Positions 18,991-30,703 of a stretch of 46,212 nucleotides of DNA are shown one piece after another. The notes under the pieces are model-generated. The model worked only from the letters and a program-made list of their open reading frames with translations. It did not search any database and had not been told where the DNA came from. Within the stretch, counting starts at the first letter, position 1. The number at the start of each line of letters is the position of its first letter. Both the position numbers and the translations under genes were made by a program. This DNA comes from Gymnopus androsaceus JB14 (Eukaryota; Basidiomycota; Agaricomycetes; Agaricales; Omphalotaceae), in assembly GCA_009733575.1 (NCBI GenBank), contig ML769827.1:1-46212 (forward strand), in the 5' to 3' direction.

Positions 18991-20056
18991 ATGGTGGTTC
19001 AACAGAAAGTGAAGCGAAAATTGGCGCTGGACGCGTCTGATTTTTTAAATTTAAGTGCTCAAATGCTGCTTGAATCTATTATCTCTCTTCGCAAATTCTA
19101 CGCGCTTGTTGTACATAGAACGAACATGTTTCTAGCCATCTAAAGTCATACTTTCTCCACCCGAGTCCTGGAAACCACAATTGGTTTGGCTCCGACTCTT
19201 GGGCTAAGCATGCTTCTGAACTGTTATTTTACCATAAGTTAATGTTCTTTCGGTATCATTTCACTTTCTCGCACCCAAATCTTCGTTCAGCAATGTTCTT
19301 CATCTCAAGATATTACTCCAGACTACCCAGCAGCGCTAATCATGACTACGAGGACTCACTACCCAATGCTCCTCCCTTTGTCCCAGTTGTGTCAGCACTA
19401 AAGTCTTTTCGCACTAGATCTCTACTATCATACAGTTCATGGCAATAGACTACGCTATGGAGATATGCAAACTACGCCTCCAGTTGGAGATGGCCTCGAC
19501 CTCGCTTACCGTAGATCCGTCCCTTACACCCCTTGTTCTTACCCTTAATCGTTTGAGCGCCACAACAAGCTTGGGTGCTCGGACAATCTCGTTTGCTACT
19601 CGGCCTCCTATACAGGCTAAAATAGCTGATATAACTGTTGAACGGAAAGGCGGCGTAGAATGGAGTTTCCTTGCTCAATGCACGAGCCACTCACATTTGA
19701 GTTGGGATGCTCTCAGTCAGACTTTGACAATCCTGAAGGATGTGGAATTCAGTGGTGGCAAGATAAGGAGAATGTTACTTCCTGTAAGCTCACTACTTGG
19801 CCGAGGTTCAAGTCAAACTAATAAATTGCTTCAGCGCTACATATGGTTCAAAAGTGGAAGGTTCAGTAGTCGTCCGTGGGCTTTGAATGTATATTGTAGG
19901 CGGTGGATCTCAGTCAGAATCCTTAGAATCACTTGTAGGTAGTTGTGCAGAGCAGCCTATCAGAAGTATCTCTTGTAAGCAGACGTTGTTCTCAGATATG
20001 CTACAATAATGTTGCTTGACATGCCTCAGAGCGACGCTCCTAACCCCGATGGCCTC
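18991..20056 (+). pseudogene. Unrecognised duplicated sequence X, copy A
   Basis: The stretch matches 37782-41675 in reverse orientation, apart from a 2.45-kb insertion and about 370 bp present only there. A plausible coding piece (19439-19800) reads ATRPPIQAKIADITVERKGG then CTSHSHLSWDALSQTLTILK; I do not recognise the family. The left part (about 19040-19200) resembles the QCR2/eEF1B-gamma spacer (CTACGCGCTTG, catgtttctag, accacaatt then tttggctccgactctt), so X probably formed from a copy of that region. It holds the empty site for the insertion in copy B at 19234-19243. Confidence 0.5.
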
Positions 20057-20315
20057 TCGAGGGATGGCATGGTTGGTACCACAGAGTTTCTATACGCCGA
20101 CGAAACCTCCTAGACTCGGTACAAGGTTGTAGGCATTTTGAAAGGTGGTAAACGACCAATGATCATAATTACATCCTTGATTTTACGGTTACCGTGACAG
20201 GTCATGATTCTTTCGAGCAAATGCAATTTGTCGATGCGAATGATTCCAGTCTCGAGTCAACTATTATGGGCGCCGGTAAGCTTACACAGATTATAGTAGG
20301 TATTAAAATCTTCGA

Positions 20316-20564
20316 ATGGTACAATTCGCACTTATGGAAACTTTACAGGGCATTGCATCGACTCTTCTCATTGTCCAGATTGGGCTTGGTGTAGATGCCC
20401 AGAGCATCCATTTTTCCGCTACAGAGGATGATCATGACAGTATAAACTCAGTCGGAGCGGAATCATGCACTCCCCAACAAAGTGAGAGTGTCTGGCCTTT
20501 TTCACTCAAGTACGACCGCAATCTCTCCCCACGGGGCGAAACTCGATCAAAGAGATCCAGATGA
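20316..20564 (+). pseudogene. C-terminal tail of a multi-pass membrane protein, copy 2
   Basis: The frame ends with a hydrophobic LQGIASTLLIVQIGLGVDAQ segment and then a hydrophilic tail rich in Ser, Glu and Arg. This resembles the last helix and cytoplasmic tail of common Agaricomycete seven-helix hypothetical proteins. The same sequence precedes QCR2 copy 3 (42020-42290), where the frame is broken. It converges on QCR2. The rest of the gene is absent or unrecognisable. The assignment is tentative. Confidence 0.4.
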
Positions 20565-20639
20565 TGCTCAGCACCCATCCTCATTCTGAACGCCACACTG
20601 GAAATCTGCCTGTCTATGTGAAGAATAACCGACCCAACG

Positions 20640-21803
20640 TATATAAATTTCTATTTTGGGACACATATCACAGCTTTGACTTTCCCTATTAATATATATT
20701 ATGCTTTCGACACCTCGTTACCTACCCTGGATACATTTTGGAATGTGAAGATGCCCAATTGTGCTCTCTTAACAAAGCCTGTAATTTCTGAAATGAAAAT
20801 GGAAATAGTTTATTCGACGGGACTTTTGTTATTATCTATACCGTCCGACCAGTGCATACCCGTGCTCAAAGACCCAGGTAGTTGATGTGTGGAAGATAGC
20901 CACGTCACCCACGGCGACAAAGACTGATTTTGCTTTGACAAGAGCGGAGGTGATCTAATAAGGAAGTTTAAGAAAGGATTACAAGAACCATGGTTATTAA
21001 AGCATACCTTGGAACCACCTTCCGATACCTTGTCGAGGGACGTGAGAGCAGAGTCCAGAGAAGATTCACCCCCAGTGAGCACTTTTGATCCCAAAACAGA
21101 CACCGAAACCTGTCAACAGCAGACGCAGCAGCAAATTTGGCTTTGGCAATAGCCTTCTTCAAATCCTCTGCGTTCAATCCACTGGCGGCAGTTTTCAGCA
21201 CCTGGAAAGCAGCTATTCCAGCTTCCTTCATGGCAGCACCGGTGGGACCTTGGACGAGAAGACCAAAGAGCGAAGCGTCCGAGTAGGGCAAGTGCACGAC
21301 TTGGACCGTAGTGCCCTCAGAAATGGCAGCAGCTCGGATGGGCAAAGTGCCTTGTGACCATTTGACGGAAGGAGCAAGCGAGAGGTAAGCGGAAAGAGCC
21401 GCAAGCTCAAGAGAAGGTGCGCCAGCAGAACCGAATCCAATGAACACGGTCTGTGGACCTGCAAACGCGTCTCACCACCGAAATAGGAAGACGCAGATGA
21501 TGAGAGCTGCGAAGAAGCGTGTATCTTGCAGACTTTTTGACCAATTTAGAGAGGGTAGCTTGGTTAATTCCAGTACCGAGAACGGCAATGTTGTCTTTGG
21601 TGAACGCAGACTGAGAAAAAGACTCAATGTCGTCGTGAGTGATGGAACTGTAAGGAGGAGCAATTAGGGAAGAACTCGCCGTTATGGAACCGCAGCACAA
21701 CAGTGGCAAAGTTACGCGTGCTTAGATACAAAAGTCTAGTATGGCGAAAACTAGCGCCTTGGTTTTTAAGCGCTTGAATGTTCTCTTCTTATTCTACGAG
21801 CTA
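20640..21803 (-). pseudogene. QCR2: QCR2 copy 2: cytochrome bc1 subunit 2, internally deleted
   Basis: Minus-strand relic ending in TGA at 20866. Recognisable parts: RNFATVV fused directly to LRFHNG (the same junction as copy 1), SFSQSAFTKDNIAVLGTG, a central part that copy 1 lacks (FIGFGSAGAPSLELAALSAY, VVHLPYSDASLFGLLVQGP), SKVLTGGESSLDSAL, an intron and the last exon. Frameshifts lie around 21450-21530 and 21090. The 5' flank (21715-21803) matches that of copy 1 up to the point where the 7.97-kb element is inserted. The retained centre shows that copies 1 and 2 share one early deletion and that copy 1 suffered another. Confidence 0.85.
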
Positions 21804-22029
21804 CACCACCAACTTGCAAAAAGGTCGCCGAAACAGGAACGCTCTCAGATTCTCGGGCCGTCATGTCAGTGATGTGAACTTTAGCTCATGGTATGCTCGA
21901 AATATTGCTTCGTGTTGCCACGAACCCCGTTCCTTCGTCGTTACTTCCACTAGCAGAGGATGTCCTGTTCACATCCCAGCTTCACGTCTCTGGCATATAA
22001 AAATATTTGTCACTATTTTGTTCCGAGCC

Positions 22030-22036
22030 TATAAAA
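22030..22036 (+). promoter_or_regulatory. TATA box of the 22076 gene
   Basis: TATAAAA lies 40-46 bp upstream of the ATG at 22076, in a position typical of short-leader fungal genes. Confidence 0.5.
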
Positions 22037-22075
22037 TCTATGTTTTCTCATTTCTCTCCTCAAAACATCACCAGC

Positions 22076-22821
22076 ATGAGTGCTGCAAGTCAAACCCAGG
22101 CAGACTTTGCTGCTCCAGGCGCATACGGAACCCAACTTCCGGAGGATATCTTTGACGATGCCTCATTCTCTTCTTCCACCACCGTGACACCAGAAGAAAT
22201 TCGGGATGAGATGCGAAGCACTCGTGAGTGTTTAGAAGAGCTTTTGAGTGCGGTTCCGCAGGTGCGTATAATGCTTTTGAATTGCAGTTCTTCCAATTAG
22301 CTTACATGTATGTTTAGCACCATCTGGCTCTTGATCTCGGGATCCAGAATGTTGCGAAGCAAGAGCTCGATGATGAGCAGTTGGCTGAACTCGTTGAGTC
22401 GCTGTTTGTGTGTAAGAGATGCCCAGATGAGTCGGCAACTGAGGACTCAGATGAACCCGTTGAGCTTACCCTTTTCTTTCACTGCACTGAAGCTGAGGGC
22501 TGCCATATGTAGGTTTCAGTAAAGTCCTGGCATGTTGCTCTCTTGGAAACTCCGAAGGAGGATCGTGACACAAAGTGGCTCCTCCGCCGCCTTGATCTCT
22601 ACCTTCTTGTTGATGAGCACTTGAATCGGGCTCGCACGGAAAAGATTAAGAGCAACAAGGCTTTAGTCAAGATTCAGGTTGAACAGGAGAGGCTGAGGAT
22701 TAAGACTATGGAGCATCGAGCTGTGTTGCGAGAGAAACGAGACCGCCGCGAGAGTTTTGCGCATGCTGCCATGGAGTTAAATCGGTGTCTTCGAAATACT
22801 TGGTTGCATGGTGCTCAGTAA
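22076..22821 (+). CDS. Small helical protein of the 8-kb element; in-frame TAG or 108-nt intron
   Basis: Exon 1 is 22076-22261 (62 codons), with an acidic N-terminus and a helical EEIRDEMRSTRECLEELL segment. The intron is 22262-22317. The next frame runs to TAA at 22819-22821 but holds TAG at 22510-22512. Two models fit. In one, an intron at 22412-22519 (GTAAGA...TTTCAG, phase 1) removes the stop and joins LFV to LKSWHVALLETPKED, giving about 193 aa. In the other the stop is a lesion and the segment CKRCPDES ... FFHCTEAEGC, which looks like a zinc-binding cluster, is coding. The C-terminus is a long basic coiled-coil (EKIKSNKALVKIQVEQERLR). The family is unrecognised. It is co-oriented with and close to the left end of the element. 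Confidence 0.5.
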
Positions 22822-22967
22822 TGTATATATACTTTAATTAAAGTTTTTTGTTCGCTCTTGTTTGCGGTCAATTTCTGTTTTCAATTGCATTTACAAAGAC
22901 TGGTAAGCTAAAAAACATTAAGATATGAGTTGTTTATGGCTGGAAACCTGCAAATGATTCCAGTGCC

Positions 22968-23068
22968 AAATGATTGGTGTGCACATCGTGGCTGCTTCAG
23001 GTTATTCGGTTTTGGGTGGGGAAAACTGGAAATGATTGGTATGCACATCGTGGCTGCTTCAGGTTATT
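22968..23068. repeat. Two direct repeats of 39 bp, period 62 bp
   Basis: The word from aaatgattggt to gcttcaggttatt occurs at 22968-23006 and 23030-23068 with one mismatch (g/a). It lies between the convergent 3' ends of two genes of the 8-kb element. Confidence 0.85.
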
Positions 23069-26000
23069 GGTTTTCTGTATGGATGGCTGCTGCCTCTTTC
23101 GCCTGTTTATTCTTTGCCCGAGTTGCCGCTGCCTTAGCTTGCTTCAAAGCCCGTTTCTCCACCCCAGTTATCTGCAGACCAGCTGCCAACCGCTTATGAA
23201 AAGCAACACGATCATCAACAAAGCGAGTTGGAGCAACAAGGCGTCGTGGGAGCGCTTCTCGAATGAGATGTGCATTATGCAGCCCATGCATATTTAGGAA
23301 AAAGCGAGTGTCATCTGAATGCTCAACCACCTTCTTGAGCTTCTCTGTCTCGATACGTTCCTGCATCACATGAGATGTGGAATGTATGATCTTGCACTTG
23401 CCATTGATACAATCATGCTGGGCGTTGAAGTTGAATATGATATCCTGGAGAGACTCAGTTTTGCAACAATGAATTGTAATACAGGGTTTTGCATAATTCT
23501 GTGCCCCTTCGAGTTTGACGCAACTGTTTATTTGTATGTATTAAAAGACCTAGCCCAGGCCCAGCTACCGTGACAACCTATTCATTCTTAATCTCCAAGA
23601 GCTCCTCATGACTCCGAGCGATGCATTCTCGTAACTTACGGAAGAAATGTATTGAAAAATTCTGTAAGCGCCTTAGGCGCCCTAAAAAACCAAATACAAA
23701 TAAAGAGGTGCCTCAAACTCGAAGGGCACAGAATTATGCAAAACCCTGTAATGACTTGCATACCTTTGGCCTTACACCAAAGACAGACTTTGCATCCACC
23801 AAAATTGGCATATTAAGGACTGAGTCATTCTCGTTCAGGACCTGGAAATGCTGAAGAAGGATATAGCTGTCCTCAGATGGTGTTTTTACCCCTGACCTGG
23901 AAAGTATCTTGATAATTCGTCCAATAAGCCTGTCCTAAAATTTGAAGATAAGCCTTGGTTATTGTAATTTACTTAGCTTGTGAAGGTGGTACCATTTTAT
24001 GACCAAAAAACACCCAAGAGCCCACTCGGCACAAATCCTTTGAACGTGAAATGACCAGTGAGCAAGCATTCCAATTGCTGGTTTGGATGTCATTGGCAAA
24101 ATCAAGCCCATTGTGAATGGTGATACCCTGAGTACAGACTGCCCAGGGCCGAGCTTGACGCTGGCCTCTGGCTGTACCCGTATGCGGGATTGGGGAAAGT
24201 TTGACCTGACCTGAAATTGGTGATTGAGATGGCACTACACAAACCGGATTCAGTTTGAGATTGTGCACCTGCTTTGATGGAAGCATCATCTGCCCATCCC
24301 AATCGACGTTGGAGTTGCAAGTCCTTTTCCAAAAAATCATGGATAGAAGGACCCGCTCGAAACAAAGCTGTCACTTGCAATATCCTTCCACCATCCACCA
24401 CTCACCATATGTTTGAAATGTTCCATGTCTGCAAGCGTAAGCGCAATGTCACGGCTTGGAGCGAGATGATTTGACAATATGCTGCACATTCAAAAAATCG
24501 CATTGAAACATTCAAAGATTTCAGTTGCAAAGATAATCGATGGGCCAAAGCGTCGTATATCATCTGGCAAGTGCACAAGGACATGGATCTTGATTTTAGT
24601 AATGATCCGCCTAGGTTCCACAGCAGCCCAACGGTCCAGTAAATTGTTGATGAGGATCTGAAGATCATGCTGAAAACCTTGAGGTCAGTGATAGCGTCAC
24701 AAATGAGTAATAAAAAAACTCACGAGATATGTATCCATGTCCCGAATTTCAGGAACCCAAAGGAATGCTCCAAGTTCACCAGTGGTCTTCCATAACTCAA
24801 AAACTTCTGGGCTGCACATTGTGTGCATATGAAAGATGGCTAGCTGCTGGATGGTTTTGAAATGTTTGCCAATAAGGGAATTTTTGTACTTGATAATGTA
24901 TTCAGCACGAGGTGGCGCAATGGTGAGACCATCAAGAAATGAGCATTGGAGTCGGACAGCAAAAATGGCTTCGTTTTCAGGACTCCAAGCAGTGTTGGTA
25001 AGATACCAGACATATTTATTGTTCCCAAGTAGCCACGTATGGAGCATTGCTCCTGGGGTGTCTTTATGAGGATCGACACCTTTTCACAAGTTTTAAGATA
25101 ACATTGTAGTTTTTTTGAAGAGTCGTTCACTCACCTTGGGTGCACAATAATAGGTTAAAATGATCTCCAGGGCGAAGACAATTTTGTGTAGCTAGCATGA
25201 GATCAGTACCTCACAGTATCCACAATATTGTCAGGAACGTACAATCATTCTCAGCAAGTTTATCATATGATGCTTTGGGCTGGGTGGTTACCCAGCCCCA
25301 CAACTCTGCTTCGATCTCATCTGTTATCCATGTAATGACTGCCTTTCTGGCCTCATTCTTCACATTTTTATCGTTAAGCTGGGGATCGCAAGTCTGAGGA
25401 TTTTTTAGGCGCTGTTCACTCAGTACTTTGAATTTTGCTAGAATCTGTTCAATCCAAAACTGTGAAATTTTGTCCTTGACTCCTGTAAGAGTGCATGACT
25501 GTGCCACATCTTGTGGACTTCCACGACATGCCAAGCGGACTTGACTCTGGATGGTTTCAATTGTCTCGGAAACTGTCCGAGGAGTACCAGGATGATACAG
25601 TGATTCATACCCCACGTTGCTTTCCTTCTCCACCTCAGATCCGCCGATTTTGTCACGTCTGCAGTTGCGATAGCCGTTTACACCAATATGAGATGCAGTT
25701 TCAGATTGTTGGGGATTATCGGCTGGAAGGAAATGTGGGATAATCTGGAAGAGGATATCCTGCTTGAGCTCGCAGTCATCTGCTTCGGTCCAACGATCTT
25801 CACAACTTCATAATGATTATGGTGAGTAAAAAGAAATTGTAAATATCTCAAGTTCACTCACAAATCTTGACACAAAGCAACGAACTGTTCTGATGAAGAG
25901 GCCACAGAAGATGTTGAGCAATAACGAATGAAGTACTCTTGCGAGAGCTTCTGATGTGGCAAGTTTGCATTTGTCACATAAATATTGGTATGCACATTGT

Positions 26001-27760
26001 ACTGCTTGCTAACATTTCCTGAAACATCGTCACTCCAAGGAATTACTCGGAGACGAAACACTGGTCTCCCTTTAGCCTTTACTCGTAGAGGATTAACTGA
26101 AGTATATTGGTCAGGAGAGTGATCTAAAGGTACAAGTTAGCTAAGAATCAAATTACATGAGCAGCAGCATACTGGAAAAGACGATTCCACCTGGCCCGGG
26201 ATAGGTTGCTTGAAGATCAGGAAAATTTTGAATCAAGAGGTGAGCAGGAATTCGACTTTGTTGGTCAGAAATTACATCAATATGGATACTGCTGGTCCTT
26301 TCTTCAGCTCGAGTATGTAGGACATCAGCATATACAATGCCATCAACAGTTACCCATCGGAGTATAATCACATAGTCGCAATTGCTCGTCAAAGCCAATT
26401 CATTCATGTAGAAATGACAGTGCCGATTGGCAGATGTCCAATCTGCCCACATTCGGAGAAAGCTCATCCAAGCTAACTTCCTCACTCCATTTACTGGCCT
26501 GGTAAGTCTCCGAAATGGCCATTGAGATCTCTGGATAGACATGTAAGTGCTTCCGGACTAAGGGATTTGCCCAGTCCTCATAAATGAATTGATTAAGCCT
26601 CATTTTGCATAGTTTCAGCCCAGAAGAACTTACCATGGCAAAGAGTTTCGTAGGGTGCGTCATAAAAAAGTGATTTCCCAGAGATGATACATGGTGTTCA
26701 GGACCCAGATTAAACTCTGAAGCTAGCCTTTTCTGAGTCCTCCGAAGCTAAGAAAAGCAAGGAACATTTGGCGTGCCACACTTGCGCATAACCCTTGGAA
26801 GATTAACAGTAAGCAGTAAACCAATTTAATAATCCTATTCCAATACCATATGATTGCTTTTAGATGATCATCGGAAAGACGGAGACGAGGCAGGTTATCC
26901 AGCATGTCCAGCATGAAACTCTGCATCAGAGATTTAATATAATAACTTATAAGTATATGCGCGTGAAATGCTGACCGTCTTTGATGGATGTGGAAACCAG
27001 TCAGATGAGTTCGTGGGTTCAAAACTGTCATGCATTTCTTCATCTCCATCCATTTCGTTTGTATCATTGTCATTAACCACTATCAAATCGTGAATACTTC
27101 AGCAACAGCAAGAAACTGGAGATAACTGTGCAGCTTACCAAGCGCCTCAATTGCAGCAGAAATTTGAGCAACAATAGAGTCAGATGAGTCCTCAAAAAAA
27201 CCGTCTGGCCCCTCTGCGGTTCTGGAATCATCAAATTCCCCAAACAATAAATGCCTTTCAAGAAGATCAAGATCGTCCAGTCTTTGGTAAACAGCTGCAT
27301 CTTGTCTTGCCAGTTGAGCTGATTGGCTTTCTCCAGCGGAAAATACCAACGGCTGGCCGTCTCTATCAATAAATACACCATCTTCATCCATCATGATATC
27401 ATCCAGAGGGTTCGGTGGGTCATCTGTCTCTTCTTCATCCAAAGATTCTAATAATTTATCCAAGAAGTGTGAGGTCGGTAGCGATGCAAATGATGGGGCC
27501 AGTGTGTGGGATAGGTGCTGGAATGCTTGAGCTGGTACTTCGAAGAGAACCTAATGCTTTTACATGTTGCTTTGATTTCAGGTGAGAACTTTTTGAGTTT
27601 CTCTTGAAAATGATGTCCTGAGTGTCTGACTGATCTGAGCAGATAATACATTTGAATTGTGTTTTGTCACCAGGAAGCTCTTCAAGATATTCTATCTCTA
27701 AAATCAGTATACACACTCTCAATGTGAAGGTTGGTTTCTACCTGAGCTCGAGCTCTCTGG
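23064..27760 (-). pseudogene. Large transposase-like gene of the 8-kb element, decayed
   Basis: A chain of minus-strand exons follows an order I associate with a dispersed Agaricomycete protein family. A C2H2-like finger comes first (CIICSDQ...HLKSKQH, about 27640-27560). Then an acidic stretch (27450-27130), [153 protein letters not shown] and HMVSGGWW. The tail is VEHSDDTRFFLNMHGLHNAH and a Lys/Ala-rich helix ending at 23064. Frameshifts are evident near 27520 and 24360 (extra T), and a MITE sits at 23480-23750. Its size and its position as the only large gene make it the candidate transposase. I cannot name catalytic residues. Confidence 0.55.
23480..23750. mobile_element. MITE of about 270 bp with 55-60-bp inverted termini
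   Basis: The left end TACAGGGTTTTGCATAATTC is the reverse complement of the right end (gaattatgcaaaaccctgta). The arms stay paired for almost 60 bp, to tatttgtatg / caaatacaaata. TA (or AAT) flanks both sides. There is no coding capacity. It lies inside the decayed large gene. Confidence 0.75.
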
Positions 27761-27925
27761 ATGTTGCATGGCCGCTCCGTGATTGATTTAAGTGAGATTT
27801 GGATCTGTTTTACAGAAAACAGTGCATCTCTCGTGAGAATGTACGACTTGGCATTATTATTATTATTTTGTTTCGTCTTTTCTCCCTTATTAACCTCACT
27901 CATTACTATTTTTTTCATCCCTCTA

Positions 27926-29302
27926 ATGGCTCTTCAGTCTTTCCTGGACAGCTCGCCTATCCGTGCTCCTCCCCACACTCCAACTCTGCTCCGTATTCCT
28001 GGTGAGGACCCAATTCATCTCAACACACACGGCACTCCACATATGGTCTTGGATTTGCGGTCTTTTCCACAAATTACACCTGAAACCGTGTTTCCAGACC
28101 ATGGAGAGGTTTCTCCGAGTCACACCAACTCAACATGTGCAGCTACCAAAACTGTATCAACACCAACACCAGCTGCACGCAAGCATGCAGCAGGTGAAGA
28201 TTTCACTCAGCGGGCAGCCACTGAATCTCGGAAGCTTAAGCTCAATGTGGAGCATGACCAGGAACTTCAGGAAATTGCTAAAGTGTGTATGTTATTTTTA
28301 ACATGTTCACTTTTTTCTAATTTTTATTTCAAGACTGGTGGTCTCAGGTCTTTCGACATTTGGATGGCCGGTCAGATGTTGGCCATCCGTGAACGGATGG
28401 ATGTAATCCAACCAGCTGACACAAAGTTCGAGGTCCCTGCTGCCCTCACAGTAAGCTATTTTTATTGTCTTTATGATTGTCGTTGCTCACCCATAATCAC
28501 AGTCTGTTATTGAAGATGTTTCTGTCAAGGTCTTCCTTGACCCAACCCTTTCGGCATACCTCAACCGCCCAAATGAGCGTCTTTTGGTAGGTTTTGCGCA
28601 TACTTTGAATATATTACTGAGATTTTTTTCAAAGACTTACCTTAAAGCACGACTCAGTATTCTCTCGAAGGCAGTCAAAGGACATAAGCCGGCTATGAAA
28701 ATCATCACCACGAAGATTAGCTCTCGGTTCACTCACCACCGGAACGACACGAAGGACATGGTAGGCATTATTGTCAGTCTATTTGGCATTAACTCAATTA
28801 CTTTTTAGATTGCTTCATCTCTTGGCAAATATGATAAAGATGCTGAGGCATTTACTGAGCCCTTCGTTGCAGTCATTGAGCTCACGCGCAAGATCATTGT
28901 TGCCGTTGGCGGGAAATCCTGTGACCTTGTTGCCTCTGTTCCTCTTGTGGCACGCATTGCCTTCCTGGTGTGTCCTGCTTTTTTTGGAGAATGTCTTGGT
29001 CTGACAATGGCCCAGCAACAGGTCTATGTTCATGAGTCCGCAAAGAATGGTGGCAAGGCTGGGACAGATTTTTGGAAGTGTGTTGATGAAAGTTTGAAGA
29101 CCATCCGTGAAGCCAAGAAGGATGATACGGCCAAGATTTCCGCGTCAGTTATTTTCTTGTTCATACAGTTCTTCATTAACTGATTCGTTGCAGTGTTTTT
29201 GCCAAAATCCTGAACAATGATCAAGAAGTGTATGATGACCAGCTTTCCCCTGAGGATATTGACAGTTTGGTGACCATTGCTCATACTGTCAATGTGGATT
29301 GA
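27926..29302 (+). CDS. Intact seven-exon gene of the 8-kb element, 357 aa
   Basis: Exons are 27926-28282, 28334-28450, 28503-28586, 28635-28760, 28809-28967, 29022-29143 and 29194-29302. All junctions are GT-AG and phases agree throughout. The N-terminal 100 residues are Pro/Ser/Thr-rich. The rest is helical, with KLNVEHDQELQEIAK, FDIWMAGQMLAIRERMDVI, a basic central stretch (YLKARLSILSKAVKGHKPAM) and a KIISSRFTHHRND-like turn. The fifth intron (28968-29021) is 54 nt and stop-free, so retention would add 18 residues in frame. No domain is recognised. It stands divergent from the large minus gene with about 170 bp between, suggesting a shared promoter. It is the best-preserved gene of the element, perhaps an accessory or DNA-binding partner (inference). 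Confidence 0.65.
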
Positions 29303-29773
29303 GGTTGTCATTTAGCATCTATATTCTTAATACCCCCGCACTCGCTTTGTTTCCAAATATTAGTCTACAGATCTGTTTAATCATGTCAATACAATGAATC
29401 TTCTGGTATTTATTTATTGTGCAGTGACGAAAGCATACTTCAATGTGTCGATATTGTACCAAACCATGATTGAGGGGATATGCAGTAGCAATTTCTATTA
29501 CATGTCTGAAAGCTCAAGATAACATTCATGGGGACGCACCAAGATGACATTTGAATCAACTATTTACTATTGCGGTGGAGGTTTTACATGTTATTCCCAA
29601 CGTTCAGGGAACCTCATACAAAATGTTTCATAAATACATTATCATTGGAGGCCAATCCAACTCATGTTTACAGGTTTCAGTAACGTTGTCAGGATGCCAA
29701 AGGCGTATACGGTATATTTGATCGGGATATCATTTCCACAATATGTCAGCAATGTCCGCTCGCAAGCGCGGTG

Positions 29774-30703
29774 TAGAACTTGTTCATACATGTTTCTAGG
29801 CATCCAAAGTCATTTTCTTCTTCTACTGCCGATCCAAGCAACCACAATTCGTTTGGCTCCAACTCTTCGGTTTTTCTCGTGCCTAAATCATTGTTTATCA
29901 TGGAATTCTCCAGCTCATACACCCAATTTTGGACCAACAAGACCCAAATGTCTTGCAAAATTCCCCCACGAAAAGATCCTAGATGGCTTCAAGCTTTTTG
30001 AAGGGACTGCTATCGCCAAGTACAATCATGTATTGATCTTTAATCGGACATTGTCTACTTGTCAATCTAGTTGCCACTCTGGTTCCCAAGGAGGCTAAGC
30101 CTGCTGCTGCCCCCAAGCCCAAGGCAAAGGAAGCTGAGGAGGAAAACGAGCATGAAAAACCCTCTGGATGGCCTTCCTACATCCAACTTCAACCTTGAGG
30201 ACTGGAAGCGGGCGTACTCTAACAAAGACACTTGTGGAAAAGACGGTGCTTTCGAGTGGTTGTATGAACAGTGCGTCTTATTCCTTTTTTGTCTTCTACA
30301 TGGTCTAATGTAATTCACAGCTTTGACAAGGAGGGCTTCTCTCTCTGGTGGGTAGACTTCAAATACAACAATGACCTCACCCAAACATTCAAGTCGTCAA
30401 ATTAGATCAACGGTTTCTTCAACCGTCTCGAGGCTTCTCGAAAATATTATCGGCAAGGCCAACGACTCTATAATCGCTGGTGCCTGATTGCCTGGGGCCA
30501 GGATATCGAGCCAGTCAGGGACTCCTACTCTTACACCAAGATTGACCTTGCTGACGCTGCTCAGAAGGAGTTCTTTGAGGGTGCTCTCGCTTGGGACCTT
30601 AGGATTGACGGCAAGGAGTGGGTAGATGTAAAGAATGTGAGTAATCTCCGCATCTTTCTTTTGTCTGCTTTACTGATCCGCCATTTGGCAGTTCAAGTTG
30701 TAG
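29774..30703 (+). pseudogene. eEF1B-gamma copy 2 relic
   Basis: Same gene as at 5584-7059 but more reduced. It keeps the promoter region, SSYTQFWTNKTQ, FKLFEGT-type scraps near 29990, then after a deletion KPAAAPKPKAKEAEEE (linker), NPLDGLPTSNFNLEDWKRAY, FDKEGFSLWWVDFKYNNDL, INGFFNRLEASRKYY and YSYTKIDLADAAQKEFFEGA. An intron precedes FKL-stop at 30692-30703. Almost the whole GST-like half is gone and several stops and frameshifts are present. It begins right at the TA that follows the 8-kb element, so that insertion separated it from QCR2 copy 2. Confidence 0.85.

Larger units (their letters stand above)
21804..29773. mobile_element. 7,970-bp CACC-ended DNA transposon with three genes
   Basis: Comparison with the uninterrupted QCR2/eEF1B-gamma spacer of unit 1 (TA at 5582-5583) fixes both ends. 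In unit 2 the spacer reads ...cgagcTA (21802-21803), then CACCACCAACTTGC..., and resumes after ...GCAAGCGCGGTG at TA (29774-29775) gaacttg. The ends form a short imperfect inverted repeat (CACCACCAACTTGC versus CACCGCGCTTGC), and TA is duplicated. Inside lie a plus gene (22076-22821), a large minus gene (23064-27760) and a plus gene (27926-29302). CACC-type ends with a 2-bp duplication recall the CACTA/EnSpm group; superfamily placement is inference. 29303-29773 holds no gene. Confidence 0.75.

Noticed and set aside
23064..27760. Labelling the large protein as a KDZ or Plavaka transposase
   Set aside because: I could not match the hallmark motifs of either family from the sequence alone; only a transposase-like role is inferred from its place in the TIR-bounded element.
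27682..27918. Minus frame starting MKKIVMSEVNKGEKTKQ as N-terminus of the large gene
   Set aside because: Contains a poly-Asn run antisense to a microsatellite-like stretch and does not join in phase to the zinc-finger frame.
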